NCBI RefSeq assembly: GCF_004343725.1
Contig: NZ_PTQW01000003.1
Location: 124,001 to 188,000, forward strand
Reading direction: 5' to 3'
Source of the DNA: Treponema sp. J25
GTDB taxonomy: Bacteria; Spirochaetota; Spirochaetia; Treponematales; Breznakiellaceae
DNA: 64,000 nucleotides
Position numbers and translations under genes: made by a program. Positions 34,397-42,882 of this stretch are shown piece by piece (the first letter of the stretch is position 1; every line of letters starts with the position of its first letter). Below the pieces are notes generated by a model. It searched no databases. It was not told where the DNA came from and saw nothing but the letters and a program-made list of their open reading frames with translations.

Positions 34397-35293
34397 ATGC
34401 TTCAAGAAGAACCTCTGTGTTTTGTATTCCTCGAAGATAAACGACTATGGTATCCTGCTTCTTCGTCGGTATGGGATGCGGTAGCGGGGCTTACGCCAGG
34501 GGACGTGGCCTTTCTTCGTGGAATGGTGACTCCTGTGGCTATTCCGCTTCACTTTTCAGTATCACCTCAGGAGCATGGGGGGCCCGCCAGCCATATCATT
34601 GGGAAGGGAAGTGGGGCTTCCTCTAAACAGGCCTTGTGTTTTCTGGTGCAGGAATCTCATATGCCCCCCGCAATGCAGGAGGGGCGGATCCTCCCTATTC
34701 GGACGCTCCTTGCGGAACTTCACGGTTCAGACACCGATGTTCTTTCCCGTTTTTTACGGATCTTTCATTTGTTTCAGTGGCTGGATGTATCCCGCTATTG
34801 CGGTCGTTGTGGCGCTCAGAACGAGCTTGCCCCGGACGAGATGGCCCGACTCTGTCCTGTCTGTGGTAGACGAGAGTACCCTCGTATTTCACCGGCCGTT
34901 ATGGTTGCGGTCACGGACGATGAGGGGCGCCTCCTTTTGGCCCACAATGCCCATTTTCGAGCGGGCCTGTACAGTGTGATTGCCGGCTTTGTGGAAGCGG
35001 GCGAAACGCTGGAGGCCGCCGCCGCTCGGGAAGTTCTGGAAGAAACGGGGATTGTTATTGATAGCATCCAGTATGTGGCAAGCCAGAGCTGGCCCTTCCC
35101 CGATTCTCTTATGGTGGGATTTACCGCCCATGCCAGGACCACCACCATCCAGGTGGATAACCGGGAGATCCTGGATGCCCGCTTCTATCGACCTGAGGAA
35201 TTGCCCGACATACCCCTACCGGGGTCCCTTTCCCGGATGCTCATTGAGCATTGGCTGGCCCAGCATACAGATCGTTCCCCTTATCATCAATAA
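34397..35293 (+). CDS. nudC: NADH pyrophosphatase / NAD-cap hydrolase NudC
   Basis: 298-residue Nudix hydrolase that cleaves NAD(H) and removes NAD caps from RNA. A variable N-terminal domain is followed by a C4 zinc ribbon (YCGRCGAQ..LCPVCGRREYPRISPAVMV, about 134-165) and a complete Nudix box, GFVEAGET through REVLEETGI (about 197-219). The NudC-specific motif SQPWPFPxS appears as SQSWPFPDS. The ATG has no ribosome-binding site and lies 6 nt after a -10 element. The 3' end overlaps the convergent fumarase gene by 53 bp. Confidence 0.93.
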   Translation: MLQEEPLCFVFLEDKRLWYPASSSVWDAVAGLTPGDVAFLRGMVTPVAIPLHFSVSPQEHGGPASHIIGKGSGASSKQALCFLVQESHMPPAMQEGRILPIRTLLAELHGSDTDVLSRFLRIFHLFQWLDVSRYCGRCGAQNELAPDEMARLCPVCGRREYPRISPAVMVAVTDDEGRLLLAHNAHFRAGLYSVIAGFVEAGETLEAAAAREVLEETGIVIDSIQYVASQSWPFPDSLMVGFTAHARTTTIQVDNREILDARFYRPEELPDIPLPGSLSRMLIEHWLAQHTDRSPYHQ

Positions 35294-36947
35294 TGATGAA
35301 GGCCAGAAGATCCTTTACCGTGATACGCCGCACCGCCTCCATCCCCAGTTCGGGATAGTCAAGAATTTCGCAGGCGAGAATGTTTTGTTCCGCTATAAGG
35401 GCCGCCACCCCTCCAATAACCCCCAGGTAAAAGCCTCCGTATTTCTTACAGGCCTCCCGCCATTGGCTTGCCCGGTTTCCCTTTGCCAGGGTAATTCGCG
35501 CAATGCCCCGGGAAAGCAGTTCCTCCCCGTAGCTATCCATTCGCTGGGCCGTCGTGGGACCGAAACTACCGATGATTTTTCCGGGAGGAGTCGCCGCGGG
35601 GCCTCCATAGAGAATAGGATACTGGTACAGGTACTCCGGAAGGGGCTTGCCTGCTTCGATGAGCCGGTGCCAGCGAAGATGGGCCGCATCCCGGGCAATC
35701 AAAAGGTCTCCCGAAAGCAAGAGGCGGCTTCCCACGGATAGCTCTGAAAGACGACGGCAAACCCTTTCGATGCCTTCTTCCAGGTTGATGTGGGGGGCCT
35801 CAATTTTGTGGAATGAAGGGGCCGGTACGTAGGATTCAGGCTGAGTCTCAACCTGTTCAAGCCACATTCCCCGCCGATCGATATAGCCGAGGAGATTCCG
35901 ATGGGCGCTACAGGAAACCCCTATCGAGATAGGGCACGAGGCGGCATGACGGGGTAAACGGATAACCCGGCAATCCAGGGCAAAGGCGCTTCCCCCAAAC
36001 TGGGCGCCTAAGCCTGTTTCCCGGGCTATTTCAAGGATCCGCCGTTCCCAGAAGACATCCCGGAAACAGAGGGGGGCTTCTGGATACGGAGAGGTAAGGG
36101 GGGACTGAAAATTTGAAGAGGGGGATGTTTTGGCGGTATTGCTGTTTATGTTAGAAGCTGGGGACCCCTCCAGAGAGGGAAGTCCATCGAGAATTTCCGT
36201 GGTAGCGAGTTTTAGAATCCGCAGGTTCTCTTCGGGACTCGTACCGCCCACCACGATGGCAAGCCGATAGGGTGGGCAGGCGGCGGTTCCCAGGGCGGAG
36301 ATTTTTTCCCGTACAAATCGTTCAAACGCCAGAGGCTCTAAAATACCGGGGGGCATCTGAAAAAAGCCCGTTTTATTTGCCGATCCTCCTCCTTTGGCAA
36401 CAAAAAGGAATCGATACCGGGGGCTTTCTCCAGAGGAAGGGGTTGCTTCAATATGAATTTGGGCGGGTAAGTTGGTCCCCGTGTCATATTCTTCAAAAAA
36501 ACTCCGGGGCGCCACTTGAGAGGAGCGCAAATAGTATTTTTCATAGGCTTCCCGAATTCCTTCGCTCAGCCAGTGGGCATCGTCACTTTCAGTACGAATC
36601 CCCTCATCCTTCCATGCAAGTACCGTAGCGGTCCCGGTATCCTGACAGAGGGGCAATACCCCCCTGGCGGCGATGGTTGCGTTTTCCAATAGGGCGCGGA
36701 TAACGATGCGATCGTTTTCGGAACTGTGCGGATCTGCCCACTGAGTTTTGAGGAGATCAAGATGACTTTTTCGCAGAAAAAAGGAAAGCCGATAGAAAGC
36801 CTCCCGGGCAAGGTATTGTAGAAGGGCTGGCGAGACAGAAAGAAAGTTTCCCGATACCTGTAGTGATCCTTCGGCTTCGGGTGGCGGAGGGATACGCTCA
36901 AAGGAAATATGTTGAAAGGCTTTTTCGATAGCGTTCTGTAATTCCAT
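35241..36947 (-). CDS. Class I fumarate hydratase, fused alpha and beta parts
   Basis: Iron-sulfur fumarase converting fumarate and malate. 568 residues; the N-terminal (alpha) part carries the cluster cysteines in LPLCQDTGTATVL, TACPPYRLAIVVGG and PRHAASCPISIGVSCSAHRN, and the C-terminal (beta) part has GSRLLLSGDLLIARDAAHLR, PILYGGPAATPPGKIIGSFGPTT and RITLAKGN. A Ser/Thr/Pro/Asn-rich insert (about residues 263-290) interrupts the alpha part. ATG 36947 has GAGGAAGG upstream. L(+)-tartrate dehydratase is an alternative within the family. The end overlaps convergent nudC. Confidence 0.88.
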   Translation of the reverse strand: MELQNAIEKAFQHISFERIPPPPEAEGSLQVSGNFLSVSPALLQYLAREAFYRLSFFLRKSHLDLLKTQWADPHSSENDRIVIRALLENATIAARGVLPLCQDTGTATVLAWKDEGIRTESDDAHWLSEGIREAYEKYYLRSSQVAPRSFFEEYDTGTNLPAQIHIEATPSSGESPRYRFLFVAKGGGSANKTGFFQMPPGILEPLAFERFVREKISALGTAACPPYRLAIVVGGTSPEENLRILKLATTEILDGLPSLEGSPASNINSNTAKTSPSSNFQSPLTSPYPEAPLCFRDVFWERRILEIARETGLGAQFGGSAFALDCRVIRLPRHAASCPISIGVSCSAHRNLLGYIDRRGMWLEQVETQPESYVPAPSFHKIEAPHINLEEGIERVCRRLSELSVGSRLLLSGDLLIARDAAHLRWHRLIEAGKPLPEYLYQYPILYGGPAATPPGKIIGSFGPTTAQRMDSYGEELLSRGIARITLAKGNRASQWREACKKYGGFYLGVIGGVAALIAEQNILACEILDYPELGMEAVRRITVKDLLAFIIIDDKGNDLYAGPANAQ

Positions 36948-37104
36948 AACCTTCCTCAATAGCCATCATTTTTGTGATTCCCCCGCCTAAAAAACGCATC
37001 CGAGACCTTTGGCGCGTTACGGGGCAATCTCCCAATATCTTTGTCCCTACTATTCATATAACCAGACCACCGTCATAGTTGTTTATATATATTATCAGAA
37101 GCAG

Positions 37105-37133
37105 TGGTCTCATACAATCACTTCTGGTACAAT
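37105..37133 (+). promoter_or_regulatory. Promoter of the histidine kinase gene, leaderless spacing
   Basis: A weak TGGTCT (37105-37110), 17 nt, TACAAT (37128-37133). The expected start is 37140, the first ATG of a tandem ATGATG; no Shine-Dalgarno. Confidence 0.4.
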
Positions 37134-37139
37134 ACTACT

Positions 37140-38498
37140 ATGATGACCCATTCAGCGGAACTACGTCTCCTTATTTTGCTCTTTTTTTGCACCGTGCTTA
37201 TCACCGTAGGGGGCATTTTTTTCATGATGTTCCAGGAACAGAACCGGCTTACCCTGATGGCTGAATATCGGGCTTTTCAGCTTGCGGCCGACCTGAATCG
37301 GGCGGTAGAACAGGGAAACCGGGTTTCGGTGGAGCAACTCCCGAATCTTCTGGGTTTTGGAATCTATACTATTCGAGGCGAGGCCCTGTATCGCTATGGA
37401 AACGCACCCTCTCAGGTAGATCCCCGGGCGGTTCAGGATGCCCCTCGTATTCAAGGAGATGAAGTTTCATTGCTACGGGCCTTTGGGGGGATGGGACGGA
37501 TCCGCAACCGTTTCATGATGGCGCCTCCAGATCCCCAAAGGGGAGAGGGAGATGTTGGGAATCTGTCGGAAAACCAGAACACATCCCGGAGGCCCCGTCC
37601 TCCTTCTATGATGATGGCCCCGATGGCGGCCCCGCGGCTGGTGTTTCTTTCTTATCGAGTGGCTTCTCTTCAACGAGGGATGTGGACCCTCTATATTCTA
37701 GGGAGCCTCCTCCTTTTGGTTCTAATAGGTACCTATGGGTTGTTGATTCAGCTTGCCCGACGGATCGATCTCTATCGACTCGAAGAAGCCCGAAATCGGG
37801 AACTCATTACCTTAGGAGAGGCAGCCCGAAGTCTTTCCCATGAGATCAAGAATCCCCTGGGGGTGCTTCGTATACAAACGGCCCTTTTAAAAAAGATGCT
37901 CAAAGGACAGGAGGTTGAAAAGCAGGTAGATATCATCGAAGAAGAAATAGATCGAATTAATACCCTTACCGAACGGGTCCGGCAGTATCTGGGAAACCGA
38001 CAGGCTTCAGTGGAACCTCTTGATATGGGAAACTACCTGCTTCATATGAAGGAACGCTATGGTAATAGTATTGAAGTGTCCCTTCCTCTTGATGCCTGGC
38101 CGATAGTAAAAATAGACCGGCAGCATTTGGATCAAATTCTAGATAACCTTATCCGCAACGCCCTCGAAAGTATGGAAGGTCAGGGAGAATCCCTGGTAAC
38201 CCTTCGCCTTTCAGTCGTGGGTCATAAAAAGTGTCTGATTGAGGTAGCCGATCGGGGACCGGGGATCCCTAAAGATATCGAAGGTCGAATTTATGACCTC
38301 TTCTTTACTACAAAAACCAAGGGATCCGGCATTGGCCTTGCCCTGGTAAAAAAACTGCTTTCCCAGTACGGGGGGACAATTTACCACCGTCCCCGCGAAG
38401 GGGGAGGTACCCTCTTTTATGTTGAACTCCCCTATGGACGACTGGTCCCGGCGAAAAAAATTGAGCACCAGAAACCGGTACTGGCCTCTGAGAAATAG
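37140..38498 (+). CDS. Membrane sensor histidine kinase (NtrB/AtoS type)
   Basis: 452 residues. First membrane helix about 9-30 (LLILLFFCTVLITVGGIFF), a short extracytoplasmic region with a Met/Pro-rich stretch (residues about 120-165), second helix about 180-200 (LYILGSLLLLVLIGTYGLL), then HisKA with the phospho-acceptor in SLSHEIKNPLGVLRIQ (H near 235), and an ATPase domain with N box LDQILDNLIRNALESM, G1 DRGPGIP and G2 GSGIGLALVKKL. It precedes its probable partner, a sigma-54 activator, by 11 nt. From memory T. pallidum has an orthologous pair. The signal is unknown. Confidence 0.88.
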   Translation: MMTHSAELRLLILLFFCTVLITVGGIFFMMFQEQNRLTLMAEYRAFQLAADLNRAVEQGNRVSVEQLPNLLGFGIYTIRGEALYRYGNAPSQVDPRAVQDAPRIQGDEVSLLRAFGGMGRIRNRFMMAPPDPQRGEGDVGNLSENQNTSRRPRPPSMMMAPMAAPRLVFLSYRVASLQRGMWTLYILGSLLLLVLIGTYGLLIQLARRIDLYRLEEARNRELITLGEAARSLSHEIKNPLGVLRIQTALLKKMLKGQEVEKQVDIIEEEIDRINTLTERVRQYLGNRQASVEPLDMGNYLLHMKERYGNSIEVSLPLDAWPIVKIDRQHLDQILDNLIRNALESMEGQGESLVTLRLSVVGHKKCLIEVADRGPGIPKDIEGRIYDLFFTTKTKGSGIGLALVKKLLSQYGGTIYHRPREGGGTLFYVELPYGRLVPAKKIEHQKPVLASEK

Positions 38499-38509
38499 GA
38501 GGTACCCCT

Positions 38510-39940
38510 GTGAGCGATACGCCTCTTACCGTTCTTGTAATAGATGATGAGCGGAATTTACGGGAATCCCTTAAGCTCTATTTAGAAGGGGAGGATTTCC
38601 GGGTACTCCTTGCACCCACCGGTGAAGCCGGCAAGGATGTTCTAGAAAAGGAACGCTGCGATGTGGTGGTGGTGGACCTCAAGATGCCGGGCATGTCGGG
38701 TCTTGATTTCCTTCACTGGATGAAGGAAAGTGGCCCCGCTATTCCCCTTATTATGATGAGTGCCCATGGGGATATCCAGGATGCGGTGGAGGCGATGAAA
38801 GGGGGTGCCGCTGATTACCTGGTCAAGCCCTTTCATCCGGAAGAACTTGTGGTTCGACTGCGGCGGGTTGTTTCTGATGCCCGGCTTATTTCCCGGGCCC
38901 AGGTGGTGGAAGCGGTGCATCGGGGAACGGGGAAAAAGGCAAATGGAAAGGAACACGATGAGGTCTGGCTTGGGGAGAGTCCCCCTATGAAGACCCTGCG
39001 GGCCCTTATAGATAAGGTGGCCCCCACCGATTCCACGGTGTTGATTACCGGCGAAAGTGGAACGGGGAAAGAAGTGGTTGCCCGCTCTATTCACCGCTTA
39101 AGCAAACGTTCTGACGGGCCCTTTGTTCCCATCAATCTGGGGGGAATCCCAGAAAACCTTTTGGAAAGTGAGCTTTTTGGCTACGAAAAAGGGGCCTTTA
39201 CGGGGGCAGAGGGACGGAAGGTAGGGCTTTTTGAATTGGCCAGTGGGGGTACCCTTTTTTTGGATGAAATTGGAGACATGCCCCTCCATCTCCAGGTAAA
39301 GCTCCTGCGGGTACTCCAGGACCGTAAACTTATAAGATTAGGGGGAAGTCGCCCTATCCCTATCGACGTCCGTATCGTTGCGGCCACCAATAAAAACCTG
39401 GAAGAAGCAGTCCGGGAGGGTCAGTTCCGGGAAGATCTCTATTATCGGCTTGCGGTAATCCGCCTTCATATTCCTCCCCTCCGGGAGCGAAAGGAAGATA
39501 TCCCCGTGCTTGCCCAGCGTTTTACAGAACGTTTTGCCCGGGAATTGGGGCGCTATCCCCGGCGCCTTTCGGCGGAGGTTCTCCAATTTCTGGACCGGTA
39601 CCCCTTTCCGGGAAATGTGCGGGAACTGGAAAATGCTATTGAGCGGGCCGTTATCCTTTCGGAAGGGGAAGAAATAAAGATAGAGGACTTTAGTTTTGCC
39701 GGTCCCTGGCAGGCCTCTCCCCCCGCGTTCTCGGGGATGGAACCTCCCGCAGCGGTTGGTGAGTCCCCGCAGAACCCCTCTGGGCTCGGTGGACTCGAAG
39801 GGCGTTCTCTTCAGGAACTGGAACGGGAAGCAATCCGACTTGCCCTCCTTAGAAACGGGGGACACCGGGAAAAGACCGCCCAGGAACTGGGGATTACCCG
39901 GCGAACCCTTCTTAACAAAATCCGGGAGTATGGCCTTTAA
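38510..39940 (+). CDS. Sigma-54-dependent response regulator (NtrC/AtoC type)
   Basis: 476 residues in the order receiver, AAA+, Fis-type HTH. The receiver has the acidic pocket VIDDE, phospho-acceptor D56 (VVVDLKMPGMSGLDF) and a conserved K near 106 (LVKPFHPEEL). The AAA+ domain has Walker A GESGTGKE, the sigma-54 contact loop GAFTGA, and LFLDEIGDMPL. The C-terminal HTH reads GHREKTAQELGITRRTLLNKI. GTG 38510 follows AGGAGG. It requires RpoN, whose gene is not in the window; I found no clear -24/-12 site here, so targets lie elsewhere. Confidence 0.93.
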   Translation: MSDTPLTVLVIDDERNLRESLKLYLEGEDFRVLLAPTGEAGKDVLEKERCDVVVVDLKMPGMSGLDFLHWMKESGPAIPLIMMSAHGDIQDAVEAMKGGAADYLVKPFHPEELVVRLRRVVSDARLISRAQVVEAVHRGTGKKANGKEHDEVWLGESPPMKTLRALIDKVAPTDSTVLITGESGTGKEVVARSIHRLSKRSDGPFVPINLGGIPENLLESELFGYEKGAFTGAEGRKVGLFELASGGTLFLDEIGDMPLHLQVKLLRVLQDRKLIRLGGSRPIPIDVRIVAATNKNLEEAVREGQFREDLYYRLAVIRLHIPPLRERKEDIPVLAQRFTERFARELGRYPRRLSAEVLQFLDRYPFPGNVRELENAIERAVILSEGEEIKIEDFSFAGPWQASPPAFSGMEPPAAVGESPQNPSGLGGLEGRSLQELEREAIRLALLRNGGHREKTAQELGITRRTLLNKIREYGL

Positions 39941-40057
39941 AACAACGAGAAGCCCCTCCTCCTTTGCATAGTGGAAGATCTCTCGCCGGTGTTTGCGGCT
40001 CTTTCAGCCGTTTGTGCCTTTTCTTGCGGTTTGTGGCTTTGCCGGGACCCCTCGATT

Positions 40058-41893
40058 TTATTGAGCTTCGGGGGAACTTGTTTCCAGAACCTGACGGTCG
40101 ATCCGGGTGATTTTCCATCGGTCTTTTAAGTAGGTAAGAAAGACCCGATCCTGGCGGCGTACCCAGGAAGTTTCAAGCCTGGTGGGGGGAAGGGGAGTGG
40201 AATGGAGGTTGAACTGCCCCGCAGGTTCCTCTTTGGAAGAGGATGGTCCGCCCTCTAAAGGAGCGCTATCTTCCCGTCGTTCCGGATACCAGAAACGGTA
40301 GCTAACCCGTCCTACCGCCTCATTTCCCTCCACCTGAAGTTCATCGATGGAAAAATCCGAAATTCCAAACACATGGAATTCCCCCTGCGGTTTTCCCCGC
40401 TCCATCCAAACTTCCGGAGGAAGAACGAGGACCTTCTGTTCATAGGCTTCTCGTACCTTGGAAATGACGTAGAAATTCATCACCGCCGTAATATCCTCTT
40501 TCCCTGTCTTCCCTTCCACACATGTGGACATCCGTTCGTGGTCCAGGGTGTTAAAGGCGGTGTAATAGGCGGTAAGCACCTCGGCGGGGCTCATCCCTTT
40601 TGTGGTGGGACGCTGGGCCTGATCCCGTATAAAGCTAGCAATGAAAAGAGCCAGGGCAACAAGAGAAAGGGCCCCTCCTATGAGGAGTCCCCGATTCCTT
40701 CGAAGGAAACGGTTCCCTTTAATCCGTTGCTGCTGGAACCGAAGGTACCGCTCTTTTTCTTTGCGCAGGGTCTCCTGTTCTTTTTCGGTAAGAGGCTTGA
40801 TGAAAGCCGCCGGTTCGTGGTGGTGTGACTTTTCGAGTATTTCAAGAAGCGCTTCAAGGGAAGGGGCCCTATCACGCTCCTGCCCGGGAAGAGCTTTTTT
40901 CACAGGTAGTTCTTCTCTTTCGCTGCCACCGTTGGGAGAGGGAGTAGGCCCTGGCGCTGTTCCCAGCCTTTCTTTTATATCTCTGAGGGGGGTATTTGGG
41001 GCCTTTTTTCCTCCGGGGCTCCTGGCTATTGCAGAGTGGGTCAGGGCTCCCTCTATCCACTGGGCCAGGTCCCCATCGATTCCGGGAACCGCCAGGTGTA
41101 TCGGTTCAAAAAGACCATCCCGAATATCGGCCCGAATCTGGTGTATAGCGTGATCGATCTGGGGAGCGGTCCATTCTGAGAGAGCCATCCCGGGGGCGGC
41201 CCCTTCTGTCGTTTGAGTGGGGTGTTGGAGCGTTTCTTTTTGTTTCCCCCTGGATTTTTCGGGTATCGCCATAAAGCGGAATGGAAAGGTCCCTGCCCAC
41301 AGACGGTAGGCAAGGACCGCGACGGTAAAGGATAGCCCCGTACGGTCGGGGAGATCGGGGTGCTGGTACTGTTCAAGGATCTCTTCTGGCCTTCTGTCGT
41401 GTACGCCAGAGCGAAGGCTTCGCTCTCCTAAAGCCCGGGGAGGAAAGAAAACCTTCTCTCCCGGTACTACCAGCACCAGGGGAGGTAGGATGGTCATGTC
41501 TTTTATACGATCGGGACAGAGAGCTTCAATATGACGGAGGGCCCGAACATATGAAACAAAAGCGGCCAGGGCTGTTTTGCCTCCCTGGGCGATATATTCT
41601 TCAAGGGGAAGCCCCGGCACCTCCCGCCCCCAGATCCACAGGTGGCCATCGATTTCTCGGCTCCCTTCGGGAAGCCAGGGATGCATTTCTCCAGGGGAAA
41701 ACGAGGGGGCAGTTATTCCTTCTTTCCCAGAAGTGAGGAGTCCCTGTTTTCCTGTCCAGCGAATTTCCAGACCCTGTTGGGTAAGGAGTTCCGCCCCCCG
41801 GGTCTTTGCGAAGGCCCGGGGATCCATCCCTGTATCAAAAGCTACTGCCGGCTGTCCATCAATGATGATATGTTCGATACAGGAACGATGCAT
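40058..41893 (-). CDS. Large membrane protein with degenerate kinase-like domain and NTF2-like C-terminus
   Basis: 611 residues. Residues about 90-230 resemble a eukaryotic-type kinase C-lobe only in its skeleton: RTGLSFTVAVLAYRLWAGTF looks like kinase helix F (where LGVLLYELLTGxxPF is usual), but no Gly-rich loop, HRD or DFG is present. A linker rich in Pro and charged residues follows, then a single membrane helix near 398-420 (GLLIGGALSLVALALFIASFI). The outer part (about 430-611) begins with AEVLTAYYTAFNTLDHERM, resembling NTF2/SnoaL-like folds. GGGAGG precedes the ATG. It is the third gene of the hflKC operon, starting 2 nt after hflC. The domain assignments are inference. Confidence 0.6.
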   Translation of the reverse strand: MHRSCIEHIIIDGQPAVAFDTGMDPRAFAKTRGAELLTQQGLEIRWTGKQGLLTSGKEGITAPSFSPGEMHPWLPEGSREIDGHLWIWGREVPGLPLEEYIAQGGKTALAAFVSYVRALRHIEALCPDRIKDMTILPPLVLVVPGEKVFFPPRALGERSLRSGVHDRRPEEILEQYQHPDLPDRTGLSFTVAVLAYRLWAGTFPFRFMAIPEKSRGKQKETLQHPTQTTEGAAPGMALSEWTAPQIDHAIHQIRADIRDGLFEPIHLAVPGIDGDLAQWIEGALTHSAIARSPGGKKAPNTPLRDIKERLGTAPGPTPSPNGGSEREELPVKKALPGQERDRAPSLEALLEILEKSHHHEPAAFIKPLTEKEQETLRKEKERYLRFQQQRIKGNRFLRRNRGLLIGGALSLVALALFIASFIRDQAQRPTTKGMSPAEVLTAYYTAFNTLDHERMSTCVEGKTGKEDITAVMNFYVISKVREAYEQKVLVLPPEVWMERGKPQGEFHVFGISDFSIDELQVEGNEAVGRVSYRFWYPERREDSAPLEGGPSSSKEEPAGQFNLHSTPLPPTRLETSWVRRQDRVFLTYLKDRWKITRIDRQVLETSSPEAQ

Positions 41894-41895
41894 GG

Positions 41896-42882
41896 CTACC
41901 TCCCTCGGGGTGAATATAGATATTTAAAGTAATCCATGTCGGTGGAAAGGGTTTTACTGAATTGGGGCATGGTGGTTTTGTAAGATTCAATACTGCGCCA
42001 GAAGTCGAAGAATTCCGGATCTCGACTGTAGGCCTGGGCATAAATGCGGGTGGCCTCCGCATCGGCTTCGCCCTTAATCTTTTCCGCCTTTTCATAGGCC
42101 GCCGAAAGGATAGCCCGGCGCTCGTTTTCGAGTTTCCCCTGCCATTCGGCCTTTTTCCCTTCTCCGTAGGACCGGAAGGCCTGGGCTATCTGATTTCGCT
42201 CCTTAATCATCCGGTTATACACGCTCTGGGTAAGCTCATCGGAATATTTAATCTGGCGGGGCACCACATCGATAAGTTCGATGCCGTATTCGGGCACGGT
42301 TTGGCGGGCCCGCTGAAGGATCTCTTCTGCCAGTTTGCGGCGACCCTTCTGGACTACCTCATAGGTAACATCGCTTCGGGTAAAGGCGGAAAGTTGTCCC
42401 GCGTCCTGTTCCGAACCGAGTTCAAAATTTTCTATTTCCTCTGCTTTGCTCTGGCGGATCCGGTTAGAATTCCGCACCGTTTCTCGAAGCCAGTTTTCGG
42501 CTATAACCGTGCGAACCGCCGAATCGATGATATCGTCCAGACGGGAGTAGGCCGCTTCCATGGTCTGGATAGATTCATAAAATTTACGGGGGTCCGCAAT
42601 TTTCCAGCGCGCCGTCGTATCAACCCAGATGAACTGGTTTTCCTTGGTAGGGATCCGCTGGGGTTCCCCATCCCAGGCCATGATGCGTCGAGGGTACTTT
42701 ACCACGTCGTCGAGGAAGGGGGTTTTTATATGAAGCCCCGCATTGGTATGCACCGCTACGATCTTTCCTAATTGGACGACGACCGCCTGCTCTCCTTCCT
42801 CGATTGTATAGAAGGGACCTGCCAAGAGAAAGGCGATTCCTAACACTACTATTATGATGAGGGTAGTTATCAATGATCTCAT
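41896..42882 (-). CDS. hflC: HflC, SPFH-domain modulator of FtsH
   Basis: 328-residue membrane protein: N-terminal helix (LITTLIIIVVLGIAFLLAGPF), then the SPFH/band-7 domain (YTIEEGEQAVVVQLGKIV, DAHT-like strands) and a long Ala/Glu-rich helix (GKKAEWQGKLENERRAILSAAYEKAEKIKGEADAEATRIYAQA in part) and the C-terminal FFDFWRSIESYK segment typical of HflC. It forms a large complex with HflK around FtsH. The start overlaps the end of hflK by 4 nt (ATGA). Confidence 0.9.
   Translation of the reverse strand: MRSLITTLIIIVVLGIAFLLAGPFYTIEEGEQAVVVQLGKIVAVHTNAGLHIKTPFLDDVVKYPRRIMAWDGEPQRIPTKENQFIWVDTTARWKIADPRKFYESIQTMEAAYSRLDDIIDSAVRTVIAENWLRETVRNSNRIRQSKAEEIENFELGSEQDAGQLSAFTRSDVTYEVVQKGRRKLAEEILQRARQTVPEYGIELIDVVPRQIKYSDELTQSVYNRMIKERNQIAQAFRSYGEGKKAEWQGKLENERRAILSAAYEKAEKIKGEADAEATRIYAQAYSRDPEFFDFWRSIESYKTTMPQFSKTLSTDMDYFKYLYSPRGR

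Noticed and set aside
37140-39940. Sigma-54 promoter near the NtrC-type pair
   Set aside because: No GG-N10-GC element with the expected TGGCAC/TTGC context was found upstream of any gene in this part of the window.
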